Position numbers and translations under genes: made by a program. From positions 1 to 20,534 of IMG/VR virus record IMGVR_UViG_3300013137_000133: a stretch of 20,534 nt of DNA. The stretch is one strand, 5' to 3'. Under the pieces are notes generated by a model. The model ran no database searches, was not told the origin of the DNA, and worked only from the letters and a program-made list of their open reading frames with translations. Below are positions 20,534 to 20,534 of this stretch, in pieces (positions within the stretch are counted from its first letter, which is position 1; every line of letters begins with the position of its first letter). This DNA is from a virus.

Positions 20534-20534
20534 A

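Noticed and set aside
20517-20534. ATG with a good AGGAGG at the right edge as the start of a plus-strand gene
   Set aside because: Only six codons are visible, and the minus strand across it has a better protein-like frame ending at 20429, so it was not called.
1-20534. CRISPR arrays, insertion sequences or rRNA genes
   Set aside because: No regularly spaced repeats, no IS transposase with flanking inverted repeats apart from the phage's own system, and no rRNA-like stretch were seen.

Overview
The window is most of a Mu-like transposable prophage read from its late head genes (left edge) back to its early control region and left end (right edge). Nearly all genes are on the minus strand in Mu order: early regulator (Ner-like), DDE transposase A, AAA+ activator B, a run of small early/middle genes including GemA, a lysis block, the small and large terminase subunits, portal (gp29/DUF935), MuF minor head protein, gpG-like protein and the start of the gpI-like protease/scaffold. 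The LexA-like repressor is on the plus strand, divergent from the early operon, as in Mu. Dense packing with many ATGA stop/start overlaps, about 55% GC and strong AGGAGG ribosome sites fit a Gram-negative host. The style of several hypothetical genes suggests a deltaproteobacterium of the Syntrophus/Geobacter kind, but that is an impression, not a demonstrated assignment.

Region by region. 1-907: gpI (partial) and gpG. 908-1756: a three-gene cassette on the opposite strand (ribbon-helix-helix protein plus two unknowns) with its own promoter and a perfect palindromic operator, wedged between G and F. 1740-3959: a 739-residue MuF protein that appears to carry a kinase-fold domain and a C-terminal ADP-ribosyltransferase-like domain. 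3960-7644: portal and terminase genes. 7646-9756: coiled-coil protein, membrane protein, TraR/DksA zinc finger, GH24 endolysin, 3-TM holin and a small HELTH putative metallopeptidase. 9753-10330: DUF3310-like protein, a strong terminator hairpin just before it, and a Com-like zinc protein. 10396-13600: early/middle accessory genes, with an intact gemA and a broken second gemA. 13597-16754: B and A. 16764-18013: two unknowns and Ner. 18169-19404: small plus-strand gene and repressor. 19405-20534: an operator-like array of GGTTGTAG repeats, a DNA-binding protein resembling a transposase recognition domain, and three copies of an 18-bp end-like site (TGTCGCAGAGTNNGTTTT), then the C-terminus of another minus-strand gene.

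How it works together (established for Mu, inferred here): the repressor holds lysogeny; after its self-cleavage the Ner/A/B operon drives replicative transposition using sites at the phage ends; the middle genes lead into lysis and head genes on the same strand. No Mor or C type late activator was recognised, and a terminator stands at the early/late boundary. The most unusual items are the MuF-kinase-ART fusion with its opposed RHH cassette, and the right-hand end region.
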